The translations under genes were made by a program, and so were the position numbers. From Impatiens glandulifera (Eukaryota; Streptophyta; Magnoliopsida; Ericales; Balsaminaceae), in NCBI RefSeq assembly GCF_907164915.1, contig NC_061863.1, positions 2,603,840 through 2,667,839 on the forward strand: a stretch of DNA of 64,000 bases, in the 5' to 3' direction. The notes beneath the pieces were generated by a model that was not told the origin of the DNA, did no database searches, and saw nothing but the letters and a program-made list of their open reading frames with translations. Every line of letters starts with the position of its first letter. Within the stretch, counting starts at the first letter, position 1. This document shows, one piece after another, positions 23,515 to 37,508 of the stretch.

Positions 23515-26500
23515 ATGGAAACTCGATCATTAGCTGGGGCCGAGGTTCCCATCACAGGAAGTGATTCAGTCAAGTGGATCGAAATTTCTGTACCTTCTTC
23601 TTTCCAGTTCGAGGACACTGAAGCTTTGCCGTCGTCGCCGTCTTTTGCCCCTCCAGCAGAGGATGCGGCATCGTGCTCCATTGTTGGAAGCCCTCCTACT
23701 TATTGCATTTGGTTATCTCTTGCTCCCTCTTTATCTTGAGTTCTTCCCACATATATTTATACAGCAAAAAATGCATTTGTTTATTTTTCACTAAGAGAAT
23801 ATAGCTTGAATAATTCAGTTGTAGATTACCCACATTGTTATATGTGAACTGGAATTCCATCGTTTTTTATTTGATATTCTTGCCTGAAAGTAGAAGAACG
23901 CTGAATAAATTGGACTACATGAAGATTCGTACTGTAGTTGACCTAAGGATATGTAATTCTCTGTCCACCAATGAATGTAATTGTTTTTTTGGAAAAAAGG
24001 TCAACTTTTTATTGAAATCGAGAGTGGAACCAATAAACGTTCCTAAACAATTTTCAGGAAAAAAAGAGGGTGAAGAAAGAAAAAACAAAAAATGCAATAA
24101 AGTTAGATTCCGATAAGTTCGAGATAACCAATGAATGTAATTATTACTCATGAGAACTTCCGTTTCAGGAGAATTCATAAGGATAAGCCTCGCGTGCTGG
24201 AAATAGAGGAGCTACGTGCTTCTGAAGAATTTCCCAAGACTGGGTTACGAATTATATTTCCAGATTCACTAAGTCCTTTTGCTTTGATATGCAAGGATGA
24301 GGTTCCATTTCTTTCACTCAGTTTTTCTTAACTTCATTCATTTATGATTGCTCATAATACAGAATTAGTTTATTTATCTGCAGTCCCAGTATGCATTGGG
24401 GAATCCTTATTTGCTGTACGCATTAACTGTTTCTGGAGTTGCATATTCCATTAAACTAAAGAGCATCCATAATTATGCGTCTGGTTATACTTTATCACCA
24501 TATGAGGTTGTGGAGTTCAATATTCAGCAACTTCCGAATGCTGGAGTTATAACATCTGTAGCAGCAATGTCAGGGTGCTTGGTGGTTGGGAGAGATGATG
24601 GGGTGGTTAGTTGTCTCCATCTTGGAAGACTTGAACCTAGTGATCCAGGTAAGAGATAAACTTCTCATATATTTTTTCTTTGGGTAATTGTTTTTTATAA
24701 GGATATATTTTCTTTTTCGTAATTTGATGTAAGGAATTTAATGGTCTATTGTTGTCATTGTTCTTATTTTAGCTTATTTAGGCATATGTTTCATAATTTT
24801 ATGCTAGGATTTGCTTACTTTTCTATAGTGGAAGGGATTGTCATTCAAGTTGGAATCTTATCATTATATGATTTTCATGTTAACCAGAAAAATATATGGT
24901 ATAATTGTGATCTTTAAATCTGCAGGTTTCATGCTTGACCTTCGGGATGATACAGGTTTTGGTCGCTTATGGGGTTTAATGTCAAGGTGCCTATTTTTTG
25001 ACTGCATATTAATTCATTTACTGTCCACCGTTCATAAAATTAAAGGAAATGGAGACCAATTTTTATGTTTGAATTGTTACTCACTGATCTTATTTTCCTT
25101 ATGGACTTAACTGTTTGGATGTCTCTTTCTCCTTTATAAAGCTTATGATGGGTAGTTTTGGACTGTATACATGTCTGAGTTAATTTTCCCAGTTGAAACA
25201 ATACTCTCTTTTATAGTATTTAACTCTTAGTAGTTAGGACAGGAGACTTGGTATGAACGATTTTTATATTATTGGAAGCCGCCTTACAGCAATTTTAATA
25301 ATACAAACTTTAGCATTAAAAAAAACATTTTAACCCTTAGTAAGCATGCTATGCTGTCTTGACTTTTTTTACATGCTCTAGTAGCTGAGACTCATTCAGA
25401 GAACAAAACCTTGTTTGATTCCATGAAAAATAGTTGGTTATTTAATAAAAGTGTCAAGAGATACTAGACGCCACATAATAATTTTATGTTGCTGTCATTG
25501 TAGCATTTAAGGAATATCTGTTTCACTTTTCTTGACAGCGTGGTTTTTATACTAACTGAAGGAAGCCACCTGTTGAATAAATCATGATCCAAGACTTCAA
25601 TCTCCCATTTTCATTCGAATAGGTTTATTTACTTCAAACACAAAATCCCCTCTTTGTTGTATGGTAGCTGGTTCCTAGTTTCAATTTTGATCTAACCTGC
25701 ATTTACCACCATCCCCTATTTTTATTCTCATAATAAGAGGGTATCACAATGGATTTATGGTCATGTGTGCTCCATGCAATCATGCTTCCTCTTTCATACT
25801 GACATGTATTGTCGTCTGTACTCCCCCCCCCCCCCCCCCCCCCCCCCCCTTTTCTGACTTGAATATTGTCCAGAATGTACTCATGTGGTAACCAACCAAA
25901 GCAGTATGTACAGGAGCTCAGGTGTGATTGGAAATAATGTTTTAATCTGGTGTTGATTGAAGTTACTTTTTTCCAGGCTTCTTGTTGCAGGATGCATACC
26001 ATCTTTGAACTTAGTTAGATGTTTTTTTTTCCATTTATGAAAGATATACGATAACTAAAATCTCTCTCTTCTCTAACATGTCCTGCAGGAGATCTGTTGG
26101 TTCTGTTCAGGGCATGGTAATATCAGATGTGCATGATATGAAATTGCTCTTTGTTCTTCATCATGATGGGACCTTACGAATTTGGGACATTGTAAATGGC
26201 AGCAGAATTTTCAGTCAAACACTAACTGTTCCATCATCAAGAGGTATACCTCTTTCCTTTTTTGTTTCTATTCTATGGAATGTTTATCATTGCTATCATT
26301 TGAGCTTTATTATTTTAGCCCGAGGATGCTATAGATTCACTTGGTGGTTCATATAAAACAATGTAAACTTGCTTAGACAAGGTCGAAATATTTTTTTTTG
26401 GGGAAACAAGGTCGAAATATTGTACAATGTGAATTGGGGAACATTTGAAATATAGCTTTATATTCTTCTTGACTTTAAAGCATTTCTTTCCCGAGGCACT

Positions 26501-29500
26501 ATCATTTTTAGGAAGAAGTCTTGTTTTTGTTTATCCTGAAAAATTATAGTTTGCCAACAGTCTGCATGGTTTGACCTTCACATAATTTTTTTTGTGCTCC
26601 ATCCTTTTTTTTCCTGTATTTATTCGTTGTTCTCTCTCTCTCTTCAATGTGATGTGTTTTCTATTACATTCAGAAGCTACGTTTCTGAAGTTATACGTGG
26701 GTGAAGCTCATCATGGAACCAATTATATTCCTCTTGGGATTTTCTATAGAAACAGTTTGGTAAGTATCCACTCATATATTTGATAATTGAATTGTCCTCA
26801 ATGCAAGGGGAATATGGTCTCTCAACCTCACTTATTTTCTACAGTTATTTTTAGTGTCTTATTGGCTGTTAGCGCACTACCTTTCTTTTTAGTGTTAACC
26901 TTTAGTGTTATCTTCTTACGTTTTGAATTGTGATAAAAGCTTAGTCCCTTTATTTTTTGGGCTAAGCTTTAAATGATTAGTTATTGTGTGGCCAAATTCC
27001 TAGGTGAATTATCTGTTTCCCGGCTTTAATTTGACGTTGTTGGACTTTTACTTAATTCATTCCTAATTGACAATTTGAGTGTGTTTCTGAAATATAGCCT
27101 GACCCGGAAGCTGGTACCCGATGAGAATCATAGGATGCAACATTAATTTTTATAAGTCATGACCATTTTTTAAATCTGTGTGGTTGCATAAATCGGTACT
27201 TTTCTCTAGTACCATGATAACTTTATCACTACTTGATTAGATGTATGAAGTTGATGTCCTCCATTATTTCAGTTACATCAAGTCATTTGGTGTAGTTTGA
27301 CCTAGGTTTGAATTAAATAACTAGTCAAGTGGTTTAATAAATCTAGAGCTAGGCATTTATGTGGCTTGTCCTAGGGTGTGGATTTCTGATAATTCTCTTT
27401 ATTAGATGCAGCAAATTGTGCAATATTTGTGAATATTCCTGTGTCCATTAGAAATAGAAATTGTAGCACCGGAGGTTGATTGTTTGTCTCCATCTTCATC
27501 ACCTCAAGTGTAGCTAGCTCCTAACATGATACACGGTCAACTTATATTTTACTGATAGTTTCCATTTTCAAGCTAGCATTAATATGTGGATTCCTCTTTT
27601 AGAATTTGGACTCTTGAGAAAAATTAGTATTGCTTAAAGAAACTGTGGTTGACGGATATTGATGGTTTTCTGTATCATAACTGATTCTTTGGTGTAATGT
27701 TGAAGGAAGTCTGTACGGAAATGATCACTGTATATTATCTACGATTTACTCAAGGGGATAGGAATTTGTTTTCATTGGACACTTCAGTTCAGAACATCCC
27801 ACTGGAGGAGGTACTTTTTTTATGCTTTTTCCTAAAATTTTTGTAAGTGTATATTTGCAGGTTGTATTAGTTCCCATTCTTCAAATGATTTCAGGGTATG
27901 CTCATAGATGTGAAGCTAACTTCAGACAAGATCTGGATTCTTAAAGAACAAGGACTGCTTGTTGAGAGTTTGATCAGTACAAATGGAAAAAGGTATGCTT
28001 CACCCAAGAGCATTTTTTTTTGTGACCCAGGTTTATTCCGTGGGTGGCTAGCATGACCCCCCTTTAAATCAGAGCATTTAAAATGAAGTTGTAAAATATA
28101 ATCAGAGCATTCGATGTTTTAGTTGTGCTAGAATTTATAGTTATCAATATATTGTACTAGGATCTCTTCCTATAGATTATGAAGAGTGATGATGCATTTA
28201 TTTTTCACTTTGTCGTTTCTCTCAAGCATTTCCAATTACTAACCTGTCGATTTGATGTTAGGGGAGTAGCACAATGCTATGCTTTGCAGGAAGCATTAGT
28301 TGCTGACCAGCTGTTTCAAAATTCTCAAAACTCTTTGGATGACTTTATTTGGCTTGCTCAAACAGTATTTTCTTCTGTGAAGGTAACTTCTGTTGCTTTA
28401 ATTATACTGAAATCCTGATACTTTATGTTAGAACTGGAGAACCTGAGTACTTGTAGATATTTGCCTATTGACACTGATTTGTTGAGGACAAGAAGGCCTC
28501 TTAGTATGTATATCTTATTTGCTTTAGAAAACTAAAGAAATATTATATTATTAAAAATATGTTAAGCCTGCATAAGAGAGATCTATAATTTTATAGTATA
28601 ATATATACTAATAATATCATAACCAAATCTAATTACATATGATTAACATCAACCATATCATGTTAATATTAAACTATGAGATATTCTCTAATATCATAAT
28701 ATAATATCATATCTAATATCCAACACTTCCCTTGAACCTAAGTTAGTATGTTTTACAATTGGCTTAGATTTGCAACATACTTTCTTAGGTTAAGAGTAGC
28801 TATGACTTCGTTACCCGTTCTTATATTCTTATTCTTTGTCTTCGCTCTATAAGGTCCGCTTCTCCCTGTTAAGGTTTTTTCTCAGGCTCTATTTAATGAC
28901 TCCCCCGCTGTTTTGTCTTTAACTGATCAGTCTCCAACTCTTTTTGCCTCTCTTAATTTTCCTTGCTGGAGATATTTTTTTTACACTTCTTTGTATATGT
29001 AAATAGTTCTCTATTACGTAAATTTGAAATCGATTATAGAGGAACCAAATAACATGATTAAAAATAAAAATTAACTAGGCCAATGAAGCCATCCAAGAGT
29101 AGCTACAGCGTGATTGGTGAATGCAGTGTAAAAATCTAAAATGTTTGTTTTATTTTGTTTTGAAAAAGGTCAACTTTCATAGAAAAGAAGAGCGCAAGAA
29201 GCGATCAATGGTTATAAAAAAAAATCTAAAATGAGGGAGTTAGTAGTTTTATCTTGTCCATATATTCCTAAATTTATATTTCCTTATTTACAATTACCCA
29301 AATTCAGTGTTCCATAGGAGATGTGATTTTAGGCTGTATAATCTACACACACAAATAACAAAGAGCTGTACATGGGAAGCTAAAACAATGTATCACATGT
29401 GCTGGGGATCCCGTGTTTACTATGAAAAATTTAAAAGGTCTATGGAGCAACTTCTGTATTTTGCTCTTAACATGTCTCTCCCTTTTGATACAACTTAGAT

Positions 29501-32500
29501 TTCAACCACTTACATTAAATTAAGTACACTTTAGATAGAGATCCTAGTTTGATATCAAGCTAGAATCTTTACTGATCTACACAAGAAAATATATTTAGAA
29601 AAGTTTCCAGTATTGTCTTCAATTGTTTCTTGTAAATCATTTTTTTTAGGGATAGAGTTTAAACCCCTTTTTCCAGTAGGTGTATAAATGGTATATACAG
29701 TGATAGTTTTAGCTTATTTTATACATTTACCCCCTTCTATGTTATTCTCAATAAAATAAAGTTGATGTCTCATCCATCCCATTTGTTATCTCTAGTGAGG
29801 TGGTGCTTTATCCTGTTATTTTCTGAGCTTAAGTTTTCATTATGTGCTCTTTTGTAAACTTGCAATTTGTTGATTTGTAATGCATTTTCTTCATTTACTT
29901 GTTTTAATGGTTGCAGGATGAGATTCTCCCATTAGTGTCTTCCATTTTCTTGCGTAGGATACTTTTTCCTGGTGTCCATCATGCTACTGTCCTCAGAGCA
30001 ACATTAGGAGACTTTGCCAAGCACTTGTCTGATTCTGACTATAATTCACTATCAGCTGAAGGGTTAAAGAAAGAAATTCTCACTCTTGTTGAACAAGAGG
30101 TTTTATTTCTTACTGTTGCTTCCATTTGTTTCTTTAATTCAATGATCTATTTTTCATCATTGCCTTTTCTGTTGAACTGTTTCATTTTATTTATTTGTTA
30201 AGAGAAGACTTGTAATGAGTTTCTTCAAGTGTTCTTTTATATTTATTCATTTATTTTCTTTATTTTCATAGGGCCTCTCTGGAAATCCCATTTCGATACT
30301 ATACTTCTGGAGGAACTTCTGTACTCATTATTTCAACTATTGGTGCAAAATCAATGCACCTTTTGGCTTTCTTGTTGATTCTTCAACAGGTGCCATTATT
30401 CTAGTAAGGAAAAGTTCAACTTCTCTCTTCAGGTGCTTGGAGGATATAGAACGTACCTATGGTATGTTTGACCTCTTTTGAGGATTAATCAGTTCCATTA
30501 TTGATTGCCTTGTAGTTTTTGATGAATCAAATTATATTCATGTTATGTGCTTATCTATTAGGTTCTTTCAACGAACTTGCTGATACATTAGGCGCTGGGA
30601 TACAGTTGCCTGATGATGTTGACCAGACGATCCTTTTTGACTTGCTCCAGTCCATCAGTAATGTTAGTCGACAGCTGGGGAATGCTGCTTCAGCCATATA
30701 TTACGAATCACTTCTTAGTGCTCCCTCTCTATCACCAGAAGAGGTTGTTCCTCGTTTGTTGAAAACTCTAGAAAGTGGATACAGTTCATCTGGGGAAGCT
30801 TTGCAGGTATCTGAGTTGGGATCAGATGCTTTTTGGGAGAAGAAAGTGACTGATCACAAAAACCTGAGGAAGTTTTCCGTGGACATTTTTCTATCACTGC
30901 ATGCTCTACGTAACAAAACAACCTCTTGGGGCAAAGTGTTGGATGTTATGGAGAGTTTCCTAAAGTTTCTAGTACCCAACAATATAAAACAGAAGTCTGA
31001 TATTCAAGTCCACTTCAACATTGATATCTCTGTTACTGTTCAAGCTATATCTCAAGTTGCAAAAGTGATGTTTGAATCTACCTTGGACGTACTTGTGTTA
31101 TTAAATTATCTGGCTAATATCAGTGGGCAGGTTAGTCCTTTCTTCTCACTTTTAATATGCTTTATAATTTATTCTACAATTCTCATGTTTTGCTCTAGTA
31201 GAAGCAGTCTATTCTCAACACATTGGTTTTCTTTGGCTTGTGGGGTTGGGGTGAGAATGTGTATTTGTAAAGTAATTTTTTTCCATGCTGTCCTTTAGAA
31301 AGTTAGCACTTCTCAGTTCCTGGGGCATTTTCACTATACTTCTTCAATGATTATGCTAAATTACTTTGACACAAGTTTCTTTTCTTGATTATGAGTGATA
31401 TTGTTATGCATTCTTCACAAAACTGGGTGAAATACAACATTATGGGTAAGACTATTAGGCATGGCATGGATGTGTCCTCACTTCATGTCATACTTTCAAA
31501 TTACTACTTATCTTTGGCTTGAAAAGATGCTTTACAAAAAAATTACTGTTGTACCATTTGTATCATAATCATGACACATACATGAGCTGCTTAGAGTTTG
31601 ATTGTTTCTTTTTGCAGATTCATATGTCACATGAGGATGTATCACGAATAAAGCTTGAACTGATTCCTATGATTCAAGAAATTATTGCCGAGTGGCATAT
31701 AATCCATTTTCTGGCGACAACTCCATCTGAGATTCCTACCAATGCAGACTTCAGTTCCCAACTTTCTTCTTTACAAATAGGTATGCTGATTCTTTTTTAT
31801 CATTTCTTCACTTGTTAAATTGCAGATTATGCAAGGCGGAAGTATTTGTTATGTCTTATCAAACAAACTGAGCACCTTGTCTGAAAGCAGTACACATGAT
31901 TGCATCTCTTTATTTTTTTTATTGTACTCATACCATGAGGGATGTTTGTTTCATGACACATTTACTTATTTATTTTTCATTTACCAGATAATAATACTGG
32001 AAAAAGGCCTTGGAATGAGAAGCTTGGAAAGGGTGACTTTACTTTGGCTTGTGTTTTTCTTCCAAATATTGGAAGATCTTCTGAAGACCCAAGCCAATTA
32101 TGTGCTAGTTTTCCTAACCCAGAAAGCATTATTAGGTCAATGCGGGACTTCACAAGCTGGATAGTATGGGGAAAGACAGGGAAAGAATCTCATTCATTTT
32201 TTAGTCACTCAACTGAGCTTGCATTAATCTTACTTAGACATGGACAATATGCTGCAGCCGAGGTTTATTCACGAGTTTCTGATTTACTTCATATTCTGCA
32301 TTAAAAAAATTACTAGTATGCTAAATATTTGTGTGCTTCATTGAAGTATCTGCTTACAACTGTGGATGCACATTTGCGGAAGGAGAAAACATCTCAGAGT
32401 GTTCAGGGTGAAGATGGTGAATGGTGCAAGCTTCTCCATCTGCTTGGTTGTTGCCTGCTTGCTCAAGTACAAAGAGGATTAGTGGGGAAGATTGGAGAGA

Positions 32501-35500
32501 AAAAAATTAATGAAGCTGTTCGATGTTTATTTAGGTAACATTTCTATAACAATATGCTTAATTTAAGGATTTCAATTATGTTGCATAATTTTGAAAGTTT
32601 ATGTGGACATTTTCAAACTATTAGAGGGTAAAATAGTAGAGTAGTGGTCTCATACTAGTATTTAGTATATAAATGTACTTGATATATGTTTTATAAAACA
32701 GAGAAAATAAAGGTCTAAAATCCCTCTCAAAATCTCTCTAAAAATTCACAATTGATTTTTTTTTTTCTATTGAATTCGTGATCAAAGAAAGCCAGGACTG
32801 GAATTGACCCTCCACTTCCAGTTTCCTCTGCCCTGCCATATTTTAGCTTTGTATTTTCTACTGCCTGTCTCAGGTTTCATTTTGTGGGATTTAATGGTGG
32901 GCTTGAAAAGCCACCTACAAACGCTTCAAGTCTGCTTCCCTTCTCTAATTGCAAAGCTGTTCCATATTGACCAATTGCATAAAGACTTGAAGAAGTAGGC
33001 AGTTAGTTAGCAGCTTGCTTCCTTGTTTTCCCACAGGCTGTTTTAGCTCACGAGAAGTAGTAATAATGCGTATTCCTCTTTCTTTGTGTGGCACAGATCA
33101 ATCTTATTGATTTATTATTCTCTATGAACATGAATTACCGAACCTCAGGCTTTCTTTGCTGGCTGTTAAGTAGTATGCTTTGTTTTAACCCTCGACATTT
33201 ATATATGTAACAATCTCTTAGGGTATGTTTATAGATGAGAAAACCATGGATAACTTCCGTAGCTAAGAAGAGTCTCTATTCATATATTTCTTTATTGATT
33301 TATTTTCGTCAGGTACTTCAATATTTATAGTTATAGAGGTTAACCACTTTTTCTAACAAACTAACAACTTGGGTTATACTAATTGTGAGTGTTTCGCGAG
33401 AGATTTGGTGAGGGATAAAACTTCTCAGATTTTTCTATATTAATTGAGTGAAATTACATGTGCTTTTATAGAAATAAAATAACTAAGTGCTAACCAACCA
33501 TTACTCCATCACTTTAATGGGTTCTTCTAATAATCAACTACTACTTATTTACTAGACTAGTTTGGCTATTTCCACACCAATTAACATAATAAAGCCAAAG
33601 GCCTTTGTGCCGTAACTACTAACCTAACCTACTAATACGTAACAATTACCTTAGTGGCATACTTTTGGCTGCATTTATTGTTAGTACTTTTATTGGTTAC
33701 AATCACGTTGGTTTGATTTTGCCATTAAATTTGTATCTTCAGAGCTAGCTCATTTGATGGAGCTCCAGAGGTTCTGCAGAGCTTGGCTAATGAAACAGGA
33801 TTACCTTGTCCTGATTTGGGTAAGTGTAGTTTATTCCTTGCCTTAAATTAATGAAATCTTTATTTGTTAGCTGTTAATCATGTATACCCGTGCCAGCTTG
33901 CTCTTCATCAGCGACAATTTGGAAGCTTCAGTATTATCAATGGGCGATGCAGATATTTGAGCAGTATAATTTGAGTTCAGGTGCTTGCCAATTTGCTCTT
34001 GCTGCTCTTGAGCAAGTTGATGAAGCACTAGGAACTAAAGTTGATACACTAGAGGCGGAAATTCAGAGTGAATCTGCTATTACGATTCGAGGGCGACTCT
34101 GGGCAAATGTCTTTAAGTTTACACTAGACCTTAGTTGTTATTATGATGCATATTGTGCTATAATTTCAAACCCAGATGAGGAAAGTAAGTACCTTTGCTT
34201 GAGGCGTTTCATCATTGTCCTTTATGAACGTGGGGCTTTAAAGGTAGGTTCATTCTTTTTGCCTTTCTTATTGTTGCAGTAGTTCTTGCTGTTGGCTCTG
34301 AACTTTTTCATTTGATGTAGGTTCTTTGTGATGGCCAACTGCCTTTTATTGGGTTAGCTGACAAGATAGAACGAGAGCTTGCTTGGAAGGTTTGATACTG
34401 ATTTATCTTGGAATCATCATTCATTGGTTATTTTTGACCTCATTCGGAAACATTTGCATAAACGTTTGGAAACTAAATTCTAGTTAGAGATAGTAAAACA
34501 TTTATTTTTGTTGATTGTATCTGGAAACGGATCCAGATACAGAACCACAAACAATAATTGTCTCCAAGATAGGGACAATATGTACTAATTGCTAACTGTT
34601 CTTGCTTTGGTTTCTCTAGGCGGCACGCTCAGATATTTCAACTAAGCCAAATCCTTTTAGACTGCTTTACGCATTTGAGATGCGTCGACATAACTGGCGA
34701 AAGGCAGCAACATACATGTATCTGTATGCTTCTCAAATAAGAACTGAAGCAGCGAATAAGGATTTCCATCCCAGATCTATGCTTCTTCAAGAAAGGCTTA
34801 ATGGGCTTTCTGCTGCCATCAATGCACTGCATCTTGTTCATTCTGATTGTGCATGGATTAACCCTATTCTTGATGAACAGCTTTTTCAGAAGGAGCATCG
34901 TCCAATTAAAAAGGCTAGGCTAACAGAGCATGAACAATGTATTACTTCCCTGCAAATTTTAGTTTAGCTTTTGTATCAAATTAAATCCACACTTGATCCA
35001 GAATCCACAGCTTATGTTTCTATTGTCCTTTTTTTTTGTTCTTTAGTAACCATGGGCAATGATGGTCAGCCACAAAGGTCACAATCTTACATAGACGTGG
35101 AGAAGCTAGAAAATGAAATCATTTTAACATCAGCTGAATATACTCTCTCAATGAGAAACGTGAAATGGACCTTTTCAGGTAAATACACGTCTTTACTATT
35201 TTCATTACTGAAACTTTTGTTGACACATGGTTGATATATCTCCCTTAGGAATTTGAGAGAATGCTTATGAAACTCAAAGAAGTTTTAACCCATGTAGTCC
35301 CATGACAATGATGAGCTCTCTTAGGAATCTAATTCCGTTGTATGACTGTCTTAACACAAATTATACATCCTATGACTGTCTCAACGCGAATTCAACCTAA
35401 ACACATCTCAAGCAAAAACTAAACAAAACCCAACATATAGAGATTTTTTTCATGATCAGATTATTTTTTAAATCATTGTGATAATGTAAAATTTTCAAAC

Positions 35501-37508
35501 TCACAAAAAAAGTTAGTAAAGAAAGGGCCCAATCAAACAATGATGAGCTTTCTATCTATCTCTACTTTCAGTTTTACAGCCGTTATTAAATTGAGTAGAT
35601 ATCGCCATGAACGTTCTTTTGGACTAAAAATTTCTGGACTGAAAATTGTTGTGACTTGAACTTGTTGGTTTGAGATGCGGGGCGGGGATTGGACTGTATA
35701 ATAGTTTATTTTTCCATTCTAGGAAATGAGAAGCCCTCACCAGATCTGGTTGACTTGTTGATTCAAGTAAACATTTATGATATGGCTTTCACAATAATAC
35801 TAAGATTTTGGAAAGGCTCAAAATTAAAGAGGTATGCTTTCCAACATTTATATCCTGGGTTATTGTATTTTGTTTACTAGTTTGACGTTTTTACTTGTGT
35901 TCGTTTCTTCAGCGAGCTGGAAAGAGTCTTCACTCTAATGGCATTGAAATTCTGTCCGAATTCAACAGGTCCACCTGTAGCTGTGTAAGATATTCTGTCA
36001 CATTATTCACTAAGGAACTTGTCTTGCATCTTCTTCCATCATTTTGTTGATGTGACTTTTGCAATATATTCCTTACAGGAACCTTCCTAAATCACATGGT
36101 CTTCTTTTGACATCATCACAAGATGAAGTTAATCTTCAAGGTTCTTTTGATGCAAGCCCTCCAGTTCATCAGTCAAAAGTACATAGCCAATGGGAGATGC
36201 TCGAGTCTTATCTGGTGCATACCATCACCTCATAGAAAATTTCTAACATACTTTTGGAAAGTTATTGAAAAACATGAAATAATGCTTAATAACTCTGGTT
36301 GGATTATGAGTGTTTATATAGCTTCTTGGATGTCTTTGTATTAATACTTGACCTTTCTGCAATTCCAGGAAAAATATAAAGGATTTCATCCCAGATTACC
36401 TGTAGTTGTTGCAGAAACTCTTCTTTCTAACGACTCACAGATTGAGTTGCCACTTTGGCTGGTTCAAATGTTTAAGGTAACAATCTTTTTACTATTTCAT
36501 AAATGTTTTGTTACTAGTTATGCTATAGAAGTAGTACCCTATTTGTTCTTGATATTTCATTTTTCACCAACTCTTTCCCTTATTGTGATGGACACCCAAA
36601 TTTGATAATGCAAAACAATTTTTGCACTTTTTGCATTGGAGAAAACCTAGGATGTAGTGTTTTTACTTTTTTTTAAGCTTAGATGTGGTTAATTTGGATT
36701 AAATTCAAATCAACCTACATCTAAAATATATCATGTTTGAACATTTATAATATTTTTTAAATATTAATATTGGCCATTTGACTAAATAAAACTTATTCAT
36801 GGAAAAAGATTATTTTGAAATAACCCAGATCAAACTTAATCTGACCATTTTGCTTATATGTGCTTTGAGCAGGGTAATAGAAGAGAAAGCATTTGGGGAA
36901 TGAGTGGAGATGAATCAAATCCCGCATCCTTATTTCGACTATATGTTGACTATGGAAGGTTTGCGGAGGCAACCAATTTGTTCCTCGAATACATTGAATT
37001 GTTTGCTTCAATGGTTAGAAAACTTCCTCTCTTTCTTTTTTAGTTACCTTTTCCGTGGTTTCTGGATCTGAATTAGGATCCATATGAGAAATTTGTGTCA
37101 GACTAAGTTCTATTTCCAAAAGGGATCTCATTTTTATTCACCCACCATATCTATCAGAAAAGGTGTTTTCAAATGGGGCTTAAAGTGTTGAAAATTTACT
37201 TGTGTTTTCACAGAGACCTTCTGATATAATTCACCGGAAAAGGCCATTTGCTGTGTGGTTCCCATATTCGTTAGTGGAGCGTTTATGGTGTCAGCTTGAT
37301 GAACTTATTAACCGAGGCTACATGGTTGATCAATCTAAGAAATTGAGACATCTTTTACAAGTGGCTCTATCGAAACATCTCCATCTGGTAAGGCTAATAT
37401 CCATTTTTTTAAATCCTTCCATGTTTCGGTTTACCCTAAACCTTGTTTGTTTATCGACGGTCTCAGCTTAAGGTGGACTCTGAGGACACGATGTCTACAG
37501 CAACTTGA
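23515..37508 (+). CDS. NUP160: Nuclear pore protein NUP160 (SAR1), 27 exons
   Basis: Exons: 23515-23711, 24169-24301, 24384-24648, 24926-24986, 26089-26243, 26674-26759, 27706-27810, 27895-27992, 28262-28382, 29917-30099, 30272-30461, 30562-31130, 31618-31780, 31988-32262, 32347-32534, 33743-33819, 33897-34243, 34321-34389, 34620-34938, 35047-35178, 35723-35831, 35913-35984, 36079-36214, 36369-36476, 36873-37013, 37214-37387, 37467-37508. The sum is 4515 nt, 1504 residues, in frame throughout; from memory Arabidopsis NUP160 is close to 1500. The N-terminus (GSDSVKWIEISVPSS) and C-terminal blocks (HPRLPVVVAETLL, LFRLYVDYGRFAEATNL, SDIIHRKRPFAVWFPY) fit the family. It has an N-terminal beta-propeller of about 500 residues, then an alpha-helical domain. 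NUP160 is a scaffold part of the NUP107-160 complex, needed for mRNA export and, in Arabidopsis, normal auxin signalling. Weakest junction: the exon 19 donor at 34939 (GTATTA). Confidence 0.95.
25823..25849. repeat. Poly(C) tract of 27 bp in a NUP160 intron
   Basis: Uninterrupted C run in intron 4. Such long C/G runs are rare in plant introns and often vary in length or are misassembled. Confidence 0.95.
28383..29916 (+). other. Longest NUP160 intron, repeat-bearing
   Basis: Intron 9, about 1.5 kb. 28540-28790 is rich in aatatcata motifs and ends in ccaacacttccc-like sequence reminiscent of plant LTR ends. 29160-29220 has a gaaaaaggtcaactttcat block also seen at 23995 in intron 1. No element could be delimited. 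Confidence 0.35.
32535..33742 (+). other. NUP160 intron 15, no gene inside
   Basis: About 1.2 kb between well-supported exons. A short plus-strand frame at 32804-32998 has no recognisable domain and is taken as chance. Confidence 0.5.
36625..36830. repeat. MITE-like palindromic segment in NUP160 intron 24
   Basis: 36687-36715 is a near-palindrome (ggttaatttggatt / aaattcaaatcaacc) of the same type as in introns of the VTT and RH3 genes. Confidence 0.45.

Noticed and set aside
28540..28790. Possible solo LTR in a NUP160 intron
   Set aside because: The end motif is suggestive, but no TG...CA pair with a target duplication could be defined.
31820..32164. Open frame running through a NUP160 intron-exon border
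   Set aside because: The exon starts at 31988 in another frame that joins the neighbouring exons without stops; the long frame is intron read-through.
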